In this document: piece by piece, positions 52,597 through 61,103 of the stretch
How positions within the stretch are numbered: the stretch's first letter is position 1
Layout: each line of letters opens with the position of its first letter
DNA from: Faecalibacterium sp.
Lineage (GTDB): Bacteria > Bacillota > Clostridia > Oscillospirales > Ruminococcaceae
Reading direction: 5' to 3'
Assembly: GCA_029264955.1 (NCBI GenBank)
Contig: JARHYC010000021.1
Location: 1 to 64,000 of the forward strand
DNA length: 64,000 nucleotides
Made by a program: the position numbers and the translations under genes
The notes under the pieces: generated by a model
The model's input: only the letters and a program-made list of their open reading frames with translations
The model's database searches: none
What the model was told of the DNA's origin: nothing

Positions 52597-52634
52597 AAAG
52601 CGGAGCCGGCCTGTAACAGGCTGGCTCCGCTTTT
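52597..52634. terminator. bidirectional terminator
   Basis: AAAGCGGAGCCggCCTG / CAGGctGGCTCCGCTTTT, loop of three bases, before the convergent acetyltransferase gene. Confidence 0.9.
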
Positions 52635-52637
52635 CCT

Positions 52638-53159
52638 TTATGCCAGAATCATTTCATAACAGAAAAATTCTTTGCCATATTCTTGGATGCGGCCTGCAAG
52701 GCGGAAGCCCATGGATTCATACAAATGATTTGCAATGGGATTCGTCGTTACCGCATGGAACCGGGCGCTGTCATAACCCATCTGTTTTGCCGTTTCCAAG
52801 GTTTTTTCCATCACACGGCGACCCAAACCTTGCCCCTGAAAATCCGGCGAAACGCAGAACCGCCCCAACCCACAGGGATTCTTCGTGGACGGATCCCAGC
52901 CTGTGATATCATCCACTTCTTCGCCCAGCTGAAAATCTGCCCAGGAGCGAATCTGCATGATCGAAGCGATTTTGCCATCGTGCGACACTTTATACAGAGT
53001 CTGGGTGGCAAGGTCGTTTGCCAGAATTTCACGAGTGGGATACTCTTCATCCCAGCCTGAGGTGGGAGTAGAAACCGCCACATGGTGGCACAGTGCATAA
53101 ATTTCGTCCAAGTCAGATTCCGGTGCCTGCACCAGATTGATTTCAAAGATATCCTTCAT
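52638..53159 (-). CDS. GNAT-family N-acetyltransferase
   Basis: 173 residues. Acetyl-CoA binding motif A is FCVSPDFQGQGLGRRVME (QxxGxG/A), with motif B HAVTTNPIANHLYESMGF. DDITGWDPSTKN and a Trp-rich N-terminal helix SGWDEEYPTREIL are substrate-side features seen in RimI-like small-molecule GNATs. ATG at 53159 follows AAAGGAA. It shares a run with the flippase gene 13 bases upstream. Substrate unknown. Confidence 0.88.
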   Translation of the reverse strand: MKDIFEINLVQAPESDLDEIYALCHHVAVSTPTSGWDEEYPTREILANDLATQTLYKVSHDGKIASIMQIRSWADFQLGEEVDDITGWDPSTKNPCGLGRFCVSPDFQGQGLGRRVMEKTLETAKQMGYDSARFHAVTTNPIANHLYESMGFRLAGRIQEYGKEFFCYEMILA

Positions 53160-53172
53160 GATAGAAATTCCT

Positions 53173-54660
53173 TTACTTTTTTCCAACGCCTTCCATCTTT
53201 GCTACCAGTGCTCGACCCCGGCGCCCAAACAACTTCGGCAGAATCAGGCGAACCATCCCCCACACGCTGTCCCACTGATAGAAAATCATTGCAGCGGTCA
53301 GCAGTGTTGTAATGATCTGCCAGCCAACAATGCCCCGCAGCATCACAAAGGCTTCTACCGTCAGCATCACCAGCGAAACTAGCATCCGACCCGGCGCAAA
53401 ATGCACCTTCAAGAAGCGTCGGGTATCTACAGCACGCAATATAAACACTAGGCTCAGGCTGAGCGCAGAAGCCAGCGCTGCACCAACAGGGCCCCACTGA
53501 CGGATAAACAGCCAGTTCAGCGCAAGGTTTGCCACTGCGCCTGCCAGCATGGTGAAGAGTGCATTGGTGCTTCGGGTATACACCACATAAATACTGCTGA
53601 AAAACTGATTAAAGCAGGTAAAGATTGCGGCTATCGTCAGGAACGGTACAAACTCCCAAGACTGGAAGAAATTTGCACGGAACACACGCATCAGCGGCTG
53701 GCTCAGCCAGATAATGCCAGCGGCGCAGCAGAACAAAATGCCGGCGTAAAGCCGGAAAATCTTGGAGAAAAATGCCTCGCGGCCTTCCGCTTCTGTAACG
53801 GCAGAAACCTGCCATGCTTCGTAGAAAATAATGCCCAGTGTATTCAAAATCGTGGGCATCCAGTAACCACTGGACAACAGACCTGCCCACTCGTCACCGG
53901 TCATACCCTGATAACCATTACACATCCCCTTGACGAAGAACAAATCGGAAGCGTTGATGATCCAGAAGCTGATCTGTGCCGGAATCATAGGCAGTGCATA
54001 GCACAGCATCTTCTTCCACAGCTTGACATTGATGCGGGAGAAATCCAGATAGCGGTACAGCTTTGCGCTGAAGAACAAGAACACTGCCGAGCAGAAGTCC
54101 CCGCAAATGATTGCCATCAGGTATCCGGCTGCGCCCATGTTCAGGCCCAGCAAGAACAAGGTGTAAAATCCCATGGTCAGGAAAGTACACAATACACCAT
54201 CAATGGCAACCAATCGGTTCAACTCCTGGCTGCGGACAAACTGGGTACACAGCGTGCGGAAGCAACTGGTCAAAACATAAATGTAAATATACACGCCGTA
54301 ATCGGCAATGGTGGGCACCATGGTAACCACCGGCCACAACAGCAGCAGCACACCATAGCCCGCCAGAATAGAAAGCAGGCTGTTGGTGAATACCTGTTTT
54401 TCATCGTTGTTATGATCCAAACCAAAGCGAATGACCGCATTGGAAATACCCAGCGAAACCACAGGAATCAGCAGGTTGGCACACTGGCTTGCCAGATTGC
54501 TGACGCCCATGATGCTGGTTTCTTTCATTACATGACTCAAAAAAGGCTTAACCAGGAAGCTGAGCAGCTTCGAGGAAAAGCTTGAAATTGCAAAAATCAG
54601 TGTATTGCCCGCCAGCTTGGAATACTTATCGCCTTTGGGTGCAGAGTTTGTTTTGGACAT
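53173..54660 (-). CDS. MOP-superfamily oligosaccharide flippase (Wzx/MurJ-like)
   Basis: 495 residues with 14 predicted helices. N-terminus KLAGNTLIFAISSFSSKLLSFL and the FLSHVMKETSIMGVSNLASQ region match polysaccharide transporter (PST/Wzx) proteins; later ANLALNWLFIRQWGPVGAALASALS is the usual helix 10-11. It would move undecaprenyl-linked sugars to the outer face. Start at 54660 is the more likely; an in-frame ATG at 54693 would add 11 residues, and ribosome-binding sites are weak for both. Glycosyltransferases are not in the window, so its repeat unit is unknown. Confidence 0.88.
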   Translation of the reverse strand: MSKTNSAPKGDKYSKLAGNTLIFAISSFSSKLLSFLVKPFLSHVMKETSIMGVSNLASQCANLLIPVVSLGISNAVIRFGLDHNNDEKQVFTNSLLSILAGYGVLLLLWPVVTMVPTIADYGVYIYIYVLTSCFRTLCTQFVRSQELNRLVAIDGVLCTFLTMGFYTLFLLGLNMGAAGYLMAIICGDFCSAVFLFFSAKLYRYLDFSRINVKLWKKMLCYALPMIPAQISFWIINASDLFFVKGMCNGYQGMTGDEWAGLLSSGYWMPTILNTLGIIFYEAWQVSAVTEAEGREAFFSKIFRLYAGILFCCAAGIIWLSQPLMRVFRANFFQSWEFVPFLTIAAIFTCFNQFFSSIYVVYTRSTNALFTMLAGAVANLALNWLFIRQWGPVGAALASALSLSLVFILRAVDTRRFLKVHFAPGRMLVSLVMLTVEAFVMLRGIVGWQIITTLLTAAMIFYQWDSVWGMVRLILPKLFGRRGRALVAKMEGVGKK

Positions 54661-54717
54661 AGGCAAGTTCTCACTTTCGATTGGAAACACCATGAAACTG
54701 GCTTTCTCTGGATAGCA

Positions 54718-55272
54718 TCATTTTTCTCGCAGTAAATCCCGCCGGGCTTTCCAGTCCGGCAGAATCTGTGCCACCTGCGCCCAGAATTCCGGGCTGTGAT
54801 TCGGCACTAAAAAGTGGCAGTACTCATGTACTACCACATAAATCTGCGCAGCCGGTGGCATCTGATACAGCCGCAGCGCAAAGGTCAACTGCTTTTTGGT
54901 CAAATGGCAAACGCCCCAGCGGCTGGTCATATCCCGCACTTTGATGACGGGCTTTTCACCGCCCAGCGCTTTTTCAAACGCGGGAAACACCTGGTCACTC
55001 ATGGCAGTAAATGCCGCCAATGCCTGGGCTTTGTCCGGCAAAGGCTGCGCTTCGCGCGCAGCACGAACCGCCGCGCTTTTGCAGGCTTTTTCCAGCCAGC
55101 GGGCATGGTCATCCACAAATTGATCGATTGCTGCCGCAGCAGCTCGCGGTGGTGCACTGACCTGAGGCACTCCCGTTTTGTCCAAATGCAGATTATAATT
55201 TTTGACTTTCTTGCGGGTCAGCTGGTAGGCAATGCCACCCGGCGTCACACGCAATTCGGATTTTTGGCTCAT
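54718..55272 (-). CDS. M48-like metal hydrolase (YgjP/DUF45, WLM-type)
   Basis: 184 residues. Zinc motif HEYCHFLVPNHSPEFW (HExxH plus downstream His-Ser-Pro-x-F-W), preceded by SRWGVCHLTKKQLTFALRL, the S-R-W-G-S-C signature of DUF45 proteins (here V-C). Soluble, no signal peptide. The family is predicted to be a peptidase and unsolved in function. The ATGA overlap with the upstream lipoprotein gene shows coupling. Confidence 0.88.
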   Translation of the reverse strand: MSQKSELRVTPGGIAYQLTRKKVKNYNLHLDKTGVPQVSAPPRAAAAAIDQFVDDHARWLEKACKSAAVRAAREAQPLPDKAQALAAFTAMSDQVFPAFEKALGGEKPVIKVRDMTSRWGVCHLTKKQLTFALRLYQMPPAAQIYVVVHEYCHFLVPNHSPEFWAQVAQILPDWKARRDLLREK

Positions 55273-55790
55273 GCCGCTGCGGCTGCGCCGTCCACGCGCA
55301 TCTGACCATAGATATAATAGCCGTATGCATCATAGGACAAAACCATGCGATACTGCGCAGCAGGGTCTAGGTCGCTAATTGTATAGGTGTGCATATCACC
55401 GTTGGTGTAGTAGTAGATGGTGCTGTCGTCTACATACTCAGCGCCCCCTTCTACCTTTTTCCACAAGTTGATTTTGAAACTCTTCATGCCGGTTGCTTCG
55501 CCTGTCGCACTCGACATAATCGTCAGCGAACCATTGGGTGCGGTAAAGTAATCCGTTTCTCTCTTATTGATGCCATTGAACACGATATACATTCCAGTAT
55601 CGGTTATCTGGGTGGCAAAGCCTGCGCTTGCATCCATACCCTCCGGCAGCGTAATCACTTCTTCCGTTGCTTCTGCACGGGTCAGCGGATCACGCTGTTC
55701 TACCGGTTCTTTTTCACCACAGCCAGTCAGCATCAGCGCTGCTAAAATCGCAGCCGTTGCCAGTGCCAGCAGTTTTACAGCTTTTTTCAT
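55269..55790 (-). CDS. lipoprotein with C-terminal beta domain
   Basis: 173 residues. Lipoprotein signal peptide MKKAVKLLALATAAILAALM with lipobox LTGC (Cys at about 23). The mature part has KINLWKKVEGGAEYVDDSTI, TYTISDLDPAAQYRMVLS and YGYYIYGQMRVDG, a fibronectin-like or carbohydrate-module-like beta sandwich pattern. AAAGGAG precedes the ATG. It belongs with the M48-like gene and the lipoprotein hydrolase upstream (65 bases away). Role unknown. Confidence 0.82.
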   Translation of the reverse strand: MKKAVKLLALATAAILAALMLTGCGEKEPVEQRDPLTRAEATEEVITLPEGMDASAGFATQITDTGMYIVFNGINKRETDYFTAPNGSLTIMSSATGEATGMKSFKINLWKKVEGGAEYVDDSTIYYYTNGDMHTYTISDLDPAAQYRMVLSYDAYGYYIYGQMRVDGAAAAA

Positions 55791-55855
55791 ATATGCTCCT
55801 TTCGCCCGGTTCCCACCGGGTGTTTTTATCAGAATCGTTTTCGCATCGGACTGTG

Positions 55856-57142
55856 TCAGTCCTGCTGCGTATCGATTTCTCGGTTTTTCTCCGCCAGTGC
55901 GCTGCACTCAGCGTCTGCCAATTCGGGATACTGTGAAGCCACTGCAAATTCGTAGCGGAACAAACTATATCCGTCTGCGCCGCTTTGGGTCAAATCGGCT
56001 ACCATATCTGCTAACTGGTGACCGGACTGCCACTGGGTTTCACTGTCCGGGTTGGCACCGCCATCGCCCTTACCGATGCGATACATACCCAAGCCAAAAT
56101 ACAAATCGCAAGCTTCGTGGCGGGGCATTTCCAGCCATTCCTTCGTGATGTTCTCATACGCAAAGCGGGTACTGCCACTCTTCAGCTGGTAGCCGTAACC
56201 CCAGTAAACCTGCGGGCAGATGTAGTCCACCAGCGGCCTGTCTTCACCATTCATCCAAGCAGATACGTCACTGTACTGCTGCTGGTAGTTATTATCCGGG
56301 TTACCCTGTGGGCTGATGCCAAAGCGCAAAGTTGGGTCTTTTGCCTTGATGGCATCTCTGGTTTTGCGTACCAGCTCTGTAACATTGCTTCGCCGCCACT
56401 CTTCCAGCGAAGAGGACGAGCTGTTTGCCTCGTACTGTGCTTCATCAATCCAAGGCTCTGTCGTAGGATAGAAATAGTCGTCGAAATGAATTCCGTCCAC
56501 GGCATAATGCTCCAGAATTTCTGTGACACCCTGCACCACATAATCTGCCGCAGCAGCCTGTGCCGGATTCAGATACACGCCGCCTTCTACAGTAACACAC
56601 CAGTCAGGGTTGGTATTTGCCAAATCATTTTCGGCAAATTCTGCCGGGGTATTGCTGTTCAGCCTCAGTCGATACGGGTTAATCCATGCTTCCAAGCTGA
56701 TGCCACGTTCGTGGCAGAGCCGCACCATGCAATCCAGCGGGTCAAAGCCGGGATCTTTCCCTCGGGTACCCGTGCAGATATGACTCCAAGGGAAAAGCGC
56801 ACTCTTATAAAGCGCATCGCCAAAGGGCCGTACCTGCGCAATCAGAGTATTCAGCCCCATAGACTGACACTTTTCCAGCACCGCTTCAAAGGATGCTTCA
56901 AATGCAGACCGGCTCGAAAAATCCACCAGATGCCAATCCAGATAGCTAAGCCACATTGCGCGATACTGCTCCGCCACAGCCTTGTGCTCACTTGGGGCCT
57001 GATATTCGCCGGGGGTATCCGTTGCTGACATATCAGCCGGTGTATTCGGCTGTGTACAGGCGGATAAAAGCCCTGCCATGGCAGCAGTGCCCATGCCATA
57101 CAGCACTTGACGGCGGGAAACCGATTTCTCGAATCCTTCCAT
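55856..57142 (-). CDS. glycosyl-hydrolase-like 10 (GHL10) lipoprotein with Tat-like signal
   Basis: 428 residues. The N-terminus MEGFEKSVSRRQVLYGMGTA has a twin-arginine-like SRRQVL before the hydrophobic core and a lipobox LLSAC (Cys about 34). The catalytic domain is PF02638-type (GHL10): AMWLSYLDWHLVDF, LNTLIAQVRPFGDALYKS, GISLEAWINPYRL, VDGIHFDDYFYPT, RFGISPQGN and YICPQVYWGYGY in order. It probably acts on wall or exopolysaccharide glycans outside the membrane. AAGGAG is seven bases before ATG. Downstream genes are the lipoprotein and M48-like gene. Confidence 0.9.
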   Translation of the reverse strand: MEGFEKSVSRRQVLYGMGTAAMAGLLSACTQPNTPADMSATDTPGEYQAPSEHKAVAEQYRAMWLSYLDWHLVDFSSRSAFEASFEAVLEKCQSMGLNTLIAQVRPFGDALYKSALFPWSHICTGTRGKDPGFDPLDCMVRLCHERGISLEAWINPYRLRLNSNTPAEFAENDLANTNPDWCVTVEGGVYLNPAQAAAADYVVQGVTEILEHYAVDGIHFDDYFYPTTEPWIDEAQYEANSSSSSLEEWRRSNVTELVRKTRDAIKAKDPTLRFGISPQGNPDNNYQQQYSDVSAWMNGEDRPLVDYICPQVYWGYGYQLKSGSTRFAYENITKEWLEMPRHEACDLYFGLGMYRIGKGDGGANPDSETQWQSGHQLADMVADLTQSGADGYSLFRYEFAVASQYPELADAECSALAEKNREIDTQQD

Positions 57143-57146
57143 ACAG

Positions 57147-57656
57147 TTACTCCTTGCTCGCTTTATACAGCGTAACACCCAGCCAGCCGCGTGTGATGCA
57201 TACCAACACCCACAGGATCCTTGCCGTCCAACCAATACCCGTTTGCATTTGTGCCAGCAGCAGACCCATCTGAATCACTTCGGAGAAACACAGCAGTTTC
57301 ATCTGAGCTCCAACATTCATGCCGCGCTTGTATTCTACCCAAGCCAGTACCGGCCAGAACAATGTCATGCGTGCAGCCATTTTTGCGCCAAACAGCACAT
57401 AGCTTACAAGCAACGCAAAAAATGCAATCATGTACTTTCCGCTAAACGGATTTGCTGTCTTGCCGGGGCGACCGTCAGGACCAAGCTCCTTCTGGGCGGC
57501 CAGAAACAAAACCGCCATGCCTGCCGCAGCAAACGCCAGCTGGGACAAAAATCCCATGCTCTCGCCGAACAACCAGCCGAGCGCTTCTGCCAAGCTGAAC
57601 GCTGCTGACACGATCAGTAGAAAATACCAGGTTTTACGGGTAAAGCGAAATTTCAT
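57147..57656 (-). CDS. hypothetical membrane protein, 169 aa
   Basis: Five hydrophobic segments (about 10-27, 34-52, 75-92, 100-115, 145-160) with a cytoplasmic loop KELGPDGRPGKTANPFSGKY. No family recognised. CGGAGG precedes the ATG at 57656. It lies directly before the GHL10 gene (4 bases between stop and start), so it shares the operon and may be a membrane partner of the envelope glycan proteins. Confidence 0.7.
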   Translation of the reverse strand: MKFRFTRKTWYFLLIVSAAFSLAEALGWLFGESMGFLSQLAFAAAGMAVLFLAAQKELGPDGRPGKTANPFSGKYMIAFFALLVSYVLFGAKMAARMTLFWPVLAWVEYKRGMNVGAQMKLLCFSEVIQMGLLLAQMQTGIGWTARILWVLVCITRGWLGVTLYKASKE

Positions 57657-57846
57657 AAAAATGCCTCCGGGCATAATTTTCCAGTATACTATCCTATCAA
57701 ATGATAATTCAGGTACAGTATAGCACAAAACGATGGATTTTTCTGCTTGTCCTTTATAATTTCACGGATTTGTAGCATTTCTACGCCGGGATATGATACA
57801 ATACTTTATGTTCTATTTTATATATAATAAGTAAGGGGTTTTCGGT

Positions 57847-58266
57847 ATGCATGCTGCTATTTCTTCCGTGCTGCTTTTGTGTGCGATTGCACTGGTATTT
57901 CTGGTTCTGCGCCGACAGGATAATCATCAGCACAGCGAGTACGGCCCCTGCGGCATGAGCGAATTTCGCACCGATCTAGCGATTGATGAATGTATGGACC
58001 GCCTCAATCACCCAGAAGGATCCGACGAGTTCGCTTATACGATTCGTCGGGAAACCGATGGTGGATGGACGCTGCATTTTACCCTGCACCAGCCCACTGC
58101 ACAACCCTTGGATACCCTGTACACTCTACGGTTAGACCCGGGCAAACAGACCGTTGCTACATTGATTTTTCGCAGAGAAGCTTTTGGCTATAAGGAGCCT
58201 GTATTTCAGCCGGAGCTGCTGGATCGCTTTATGGCACAGAAACTAAACGCTGTGCGCACAAAATAA
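57847..58266 (+). CDS. hypothetical protein with N-terminal membrane anchor, 139 aa
   Basis: One transmembrane helix (about 4-22, HAAISSVLLLCAIALVFLVL) followed by RRQDNHQHSEYGPCG and a soluble domain with alternating strands (DEFAYTIRRETDGGWTLHFTL, LDTLYTLRLDPGKQTVATLIF), like a small PepSY/DUF sheet domain. AAGGGG is nine bases before the ATG. No family recognised. It is a single gene before the tRNA. Confidence 0.65.
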   Translation: MHAAISSVLLLCAIALVFLVLRRQDNHQHSEYGPCGMSEFRTDLAIDECMDRLNHPEGSDEFAYTIRRETDGGWTLHFTLHQPTAQPLDTLYTLRLDPGKQTVATLIFRREAFGYKEPVFQPELLDRFMAQKLNAVRTK

Positions 58267-58268
58267 GA

Positions 58269-58297
58269 TTGTAAAATTCTTTATTTTCTGTTATACT
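58269..58297 (+). promoter_or_regulatory. promoter of the tRNA gene
   Basis: TTGTAA (58269-58274), 17 bases, TATACT (58292-58297), about 50 bases before the tRNA. Confidence 0.7.
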
Positions 58298-58346
58298 TTC
58301 TAGTGTAGTGTCGTTGTCTGCAAAGTATGCCTGCAACGATTTTTTC

Positions 58347-58423
58347 GGGCCAGTAGCTCAGCTGGTCAGAGCTGGCGGCTCATAACCGCTTGGTCGCGGG
58401 TTCAAGTCCTGCCTGGCCCACCA
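58347..58423 (+). tRNA. tRNA with CAU anticodon, probably tRNA-Ile2 (lysidine) rather than Met
   Basis: Acceptor GGGCCAG / CTGGCCC, D arm GCTC-GAGC, anticodon loop CTCATAA with CAT at 58381-58383, variable region TTGGTCGC and T arm CGGGTTCAAGTCCTG. CCA is encoded (58421-58423). The G1-C72 pair excludes initiator fMet. The anticodon arm, variable loop and T arm resemble E. coli tRNA-Ile2 (CTCATAA, TTGGTCGC, GGTTCAAGTCC), which TilS modifies to lysidine to read AUA; elongator Met is the alternative. Confidence 0.93.
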
Positions 58424-58471
58424 AAAAACGATAGACGACGCCTCTTACATCGTCTATCGCAAATGAATTTT

Positions 58472-58501
58472 ACGCTTTGCGCTTGCGCAGAGCGTTTTTT
58501 T
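58472..58501 (+). terminator. terminator after the tRNA
   Basis: ACGCTTTGCG-CTTG-CGCAGAGCGT (one T-G pair) followed by T6. It runs into the stop codon of the convergent AraC gene. A second inverted repeat CGATAGACGA / TCGTCTATCG lies before it (58429-58459) without T run. Confidence 0.75.
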
Positions 58502-59564
58502 ATTTCATTGTGCTGTGTACATTGCGGTAATTACTAGGAGTCATGCGGTATTCTTTTTCAAACGCTTTGTAAAAGTAATTCCGATTGGTAAAGCCTAGCT
58601 TATCACAAATCGTCACAACGCTCCAGCGGGTGCTGCGCAGCATTTGCGCCGCATAATTCAACCGCACCGAAAGGCAGTATTCGGTAAATGTCTTACCAAA
58701 GTTTTGTTTAATAAAACGGCACAGATACGCTGCGTTGTAATTCAGCTGCTGCGCTAGTTCCTGCTTGGTAATAACGCCTTGCCGTGCCTCTACCCGCAAA
58801 CGGATCTCTCTGGCCAACTCGCTTTTATTATCGTTTCCTTTATATACCAGTGCACTGTGATATAATTCCGGCGATTCCAGCAAGCCCAGCAATCGGCGCA
58901 GATGTCCCTGCATCAGCAGCCAGAAACCAGTTTCCTTATGAAGCATTTCTTCCATAACCGAATTGATTTCCTGCTCCACTGGAAGCAGTGGACCTGTGCG
59001 GGACAATGCGGTGAAATGACAATAAGCCTTTAGAAAATCACTGTTGGGATCAAGATGATTCAAAAAGAACTGCATCACTGTTTTACCTTCAGAAAAAGGC
59101 GGCTCATTCGCCAGCAAATTTTGGATGCATTTTGTATCCAAACTCAAGAACACACAATTCGCAAACGCCCCATATTGTTCTGCATGACGCACATTTTTAT
59201 CCAAAAGAATTGCGTCGCCCCGGTGCAGGCTGAGACATTCATCTTCGATCCATTCGTTTACCTCACCGTCCATCACATATAACAGCTCGTAATAGTCGTG
59301 CGTATGATATTGCTTTTCCAGCGGATATTTTTTCAAAAGCTCACGCAACTCATCGCAGGTGTATTTTACATTATGCAGCCCGTCCCAATCTGCCATCAGA
59401 TACATGGCCCCTTCATGCGGTGCCACAGTCCACATACTGATTGTCAGCGAAGAAATCCAGCGTCGATATCGCCCTAGCGGCTTGGGCGCAGGAACCTCCT
59501 GTGCGCGGTTGAGCATTGTCAAAACAAAAGAAAAATCAGAACCTATCTTTTCGCACTTCGGCAT
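58500..59564 (-). CDS. AraC-family transcription regulator with cupin-like sensor domain
   Basis: 354 residues. N-terminal cupin-like sensor (about 60-150: YHTHDYYELLYVMDGEVNEW, GDAILLDKNVRHAEQYG), a middle helical part, then the double HTH at about 255-350: KQELAQQLNYNAAYLCRFIK and VVTICDKLGFTNRNYFYKAF with the final MTPSNYR. It most likely senses a sugar and activates the divergent MFS/GH2 operon. ATG at 59564 follows GAGAGG; the frame from 59597 is longer by 11 residues without a good site. Confidence 0.93.
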   Translation of the reverse strand: MPKCEKIGSDFSFVLTMLNRAQEVPAPKPLGRYRRWISSLTISMWTVAPHEGAMYLMADWDGLHNVKYTCDELRELLKKYPLEKQYHTHDYYELLYVMDGEVNEWIEDECLSLHRGDAILLDKNVRHAEQYGAFANCVFLSLDTKCIQNLLANEPPFSEGKTVMQFFLNHLDPNSDFLKAYCHFTALSRTGPLLPVEQEINSVMEEMLHKETGFWLLMQGHLRRLLGLLESPELYHSALVYKGNDNKSELAREIRLRVEARQGVITKQELAQQLNYNAAYLCRFIKQNFGKTFTEYCLSVRLNYAAQMLRSTRWSVVTICDKLGFTNRNYFYKAFEKEYRMTPSNYRNVHSTMK

Positions 59565-59636
59565 AGTACAACCTCTCAAAAATATAAAATTTGACACACT
59601 TTTCTATTTTCGATAGGAAGAGTGCCATTGTTTTTT

Positions 59637-59654
59637 CGTACAAAAGATTGTACG
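59637..59654. promoter_or_regulatory. perfect inverted repeat in the AraC/MFS divergent region
   Basis: CGTACAA-AAGA-TTGTACG, seven-base arms. It sits where a -35 box of the transporter promoter is expected (TATGAG as a poor -10, no -35), fitting an activator-dependent promoter. A second short repeat CTAT-TTTCG-ATAG is at 59604-59616. Confidence 0.55.
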
Positions 59655-59715
59655 CTATGAGCAAAGAATTTGTCAACAAAGGTCCGAAAATTTAAAACTC
59701 TAAGGAGTGTGTATT

Positions 59716-61086
59716 ATGAAAGATCAGTCCGTACGACAACAAAAACAGTTGCAAAAGAAACAAAAAGAGCTGGAAAAATGGAAGCGCCAGCTTGCGAAAA
59801 AGCCATATTTTGGCTACAGTGCAATGTTAATTGTTATGATTTCGCTGGTTCATCTGCTGGATGAATACGCCAGCAGCTCCTCTGGTGCAATCCAGTCTTC
59901 CATTATCAATGATCTGTTCGTGAATCAGATGGGCATGGACTACACCGCCGGTCTTTCCCTGATGTCTGTTGTGTCATTGCTGACACTATTAGCTTCGCTC
60001 GCTGCAACATTTTACAAAACTTTGGCGGATCGCTATGGCCGCCGTATTTTCTTTATTCTAAGTGCGCTTGGTATGGGCGGCGGTATGTTGATCTGTGCCT
60101 GTGCAGAAAACGCATTCTTCTATTTTTTGGGTCGCACCGTAATCGGCTTTTTCACCGCCACGGACTTTCAGGTGTTGTATGCAATGGAAGTTTCGCCCTC
60201 CGATAAGCGCGGCACCTTCTTCTCTGTTACCAAGAGTATTGGTACAATCGGCATTGTGCTGATTGCCGTTGTTCGCGGTATGTTCATGGGTGCTGACGGC
60301 AGCAACTGGCGTTTTGTTTATCTGATCCCGGCTATTGCAGGTATCGGCCTGTCTATCATCGCCTTGTTTGCTTGTCGCGAAACTGACGTATTTATGCGTC
60401 GCCGCATCGAAACACTGGAGCGCGAGCTGTCCGGTGAGGCAACCGAAAAGGACCAGAAAGATGAAAAGGTCGGTCTGCTGCCGGCTTTCCGCATGATCAT
60501 TCACAACAAGCAGCTGCGTATGCAAATGATTTCTATGGCACTGTTTATGTGCGCTATGATGCCGTTCACCGGATTCTACGAATCTCTGATGACTATGAGC
60601 GGCATGAGCACCGAAGCCGTTACTACCGCATTGTTTGCATATCCCATCTCTTGGGCCGTGCTGCTGTTCATCAGCGGCTTCATTAGCGATAAGAAGGGCC
60701 GTAAATTTACTGTTATCCTATTTGGTGTTCTGGCGATGCTCTGCCAGGCCGGTTACATTATCGGTGCCGGCGCCGGTATGCACCCGATGCTGGTTGGTCT
60801 GCTGCTGGGTGGCGCCATCGGCAGCTACTGGACTTCCAACAACTCAATCAGCCTGATGTCCGCCGAAGTTGCCCCCACCCGCCTGCGTGCTTCTATCGCC
60901 AGCGTTTTCGGTATGGTATCCCTAATTGTTTCGCTGTTTGCAACCGCACTGTTTGCATGGCTGGTTACGATTGTTCCTCTAAAGAGCCTGTGCCTCGTAG
61001 GCGGTGTTGCAGCACTTGGTTTGTCAATGCTCTTCTTGGTCTGCACCACAAAAGAAACCGCAGGTATGGCATTGGATGCTGAGTAA
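59716..61086 (+). CDS. MFS transporter, probably for a sugar or glycoside
   Basis: 456 residues: a charged N-terminal coiled segment (QQKQLQKKQKELEKWKRQL, 8-26), then 12 helices. Motifs YKTLADRYGRRIFF (loop 2-3, the MFS G-x-x-x-D-R-x-G-R-R) and SGFISDKKGRKFT (loop 8-9) are typical. A basic/acidic central loop (RRRIETLERELSGEA) separates the two halves. ATG at 59716 with TAAGGAG at correct distance; an upstream in-frame GTG at 59707 is less likely. Eighteen bases before the GH2 gene: both form a glycoside import and hydrolysis unit under the AraC regulator. Confidence 0.92.
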   Translation: MKDQSVRQQKQLQKKQKELEKWKRQLAKKPYFGYSAMLIVMISLVHLLDEYASSSSGAIQSSIINDLFVNQMGMDYTAGLSLMSVVSLLTLLASLAATFYKTLADRYGRRIFFILSALGMGGGMLICACAENAFFYFLGRTVIGFFTATDFQVLYAMEVSPSDKRGTFFSVTKSIGTIGIVLIAVVRGMFMGADGSNWRFVYLIPAIAGIGLSIIALFACRETDVFMRRRIETLERELSGEATEKDQKDEKVGLLPAFRMIIHNKQLRMQMISMALFMCAMMPFTGFYESLMTMSGMSTEAVTTALFAYPISWAVLLFISGFISDKKGRKFTVILFGVLAMLCQAGYIIGAGAGMHPMLVGLLLGGAIGSYWTSNNSISLMSAEVAPTRLRASIASVFGMVSLIVSLFATALFAWLVTIVPLKSLCLVGGVAALGLSMLFLVCTTKETAGMALDAE

Positions 61087-61103
61087 TCGGAGGTGACACA
61101 AGC

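Noticed and set aside
58347-58423. Initiator tRNA-Met
   Set aside because: The acceptor begins with a G1-C72 pair and the loop and arms do not show the initiator features.
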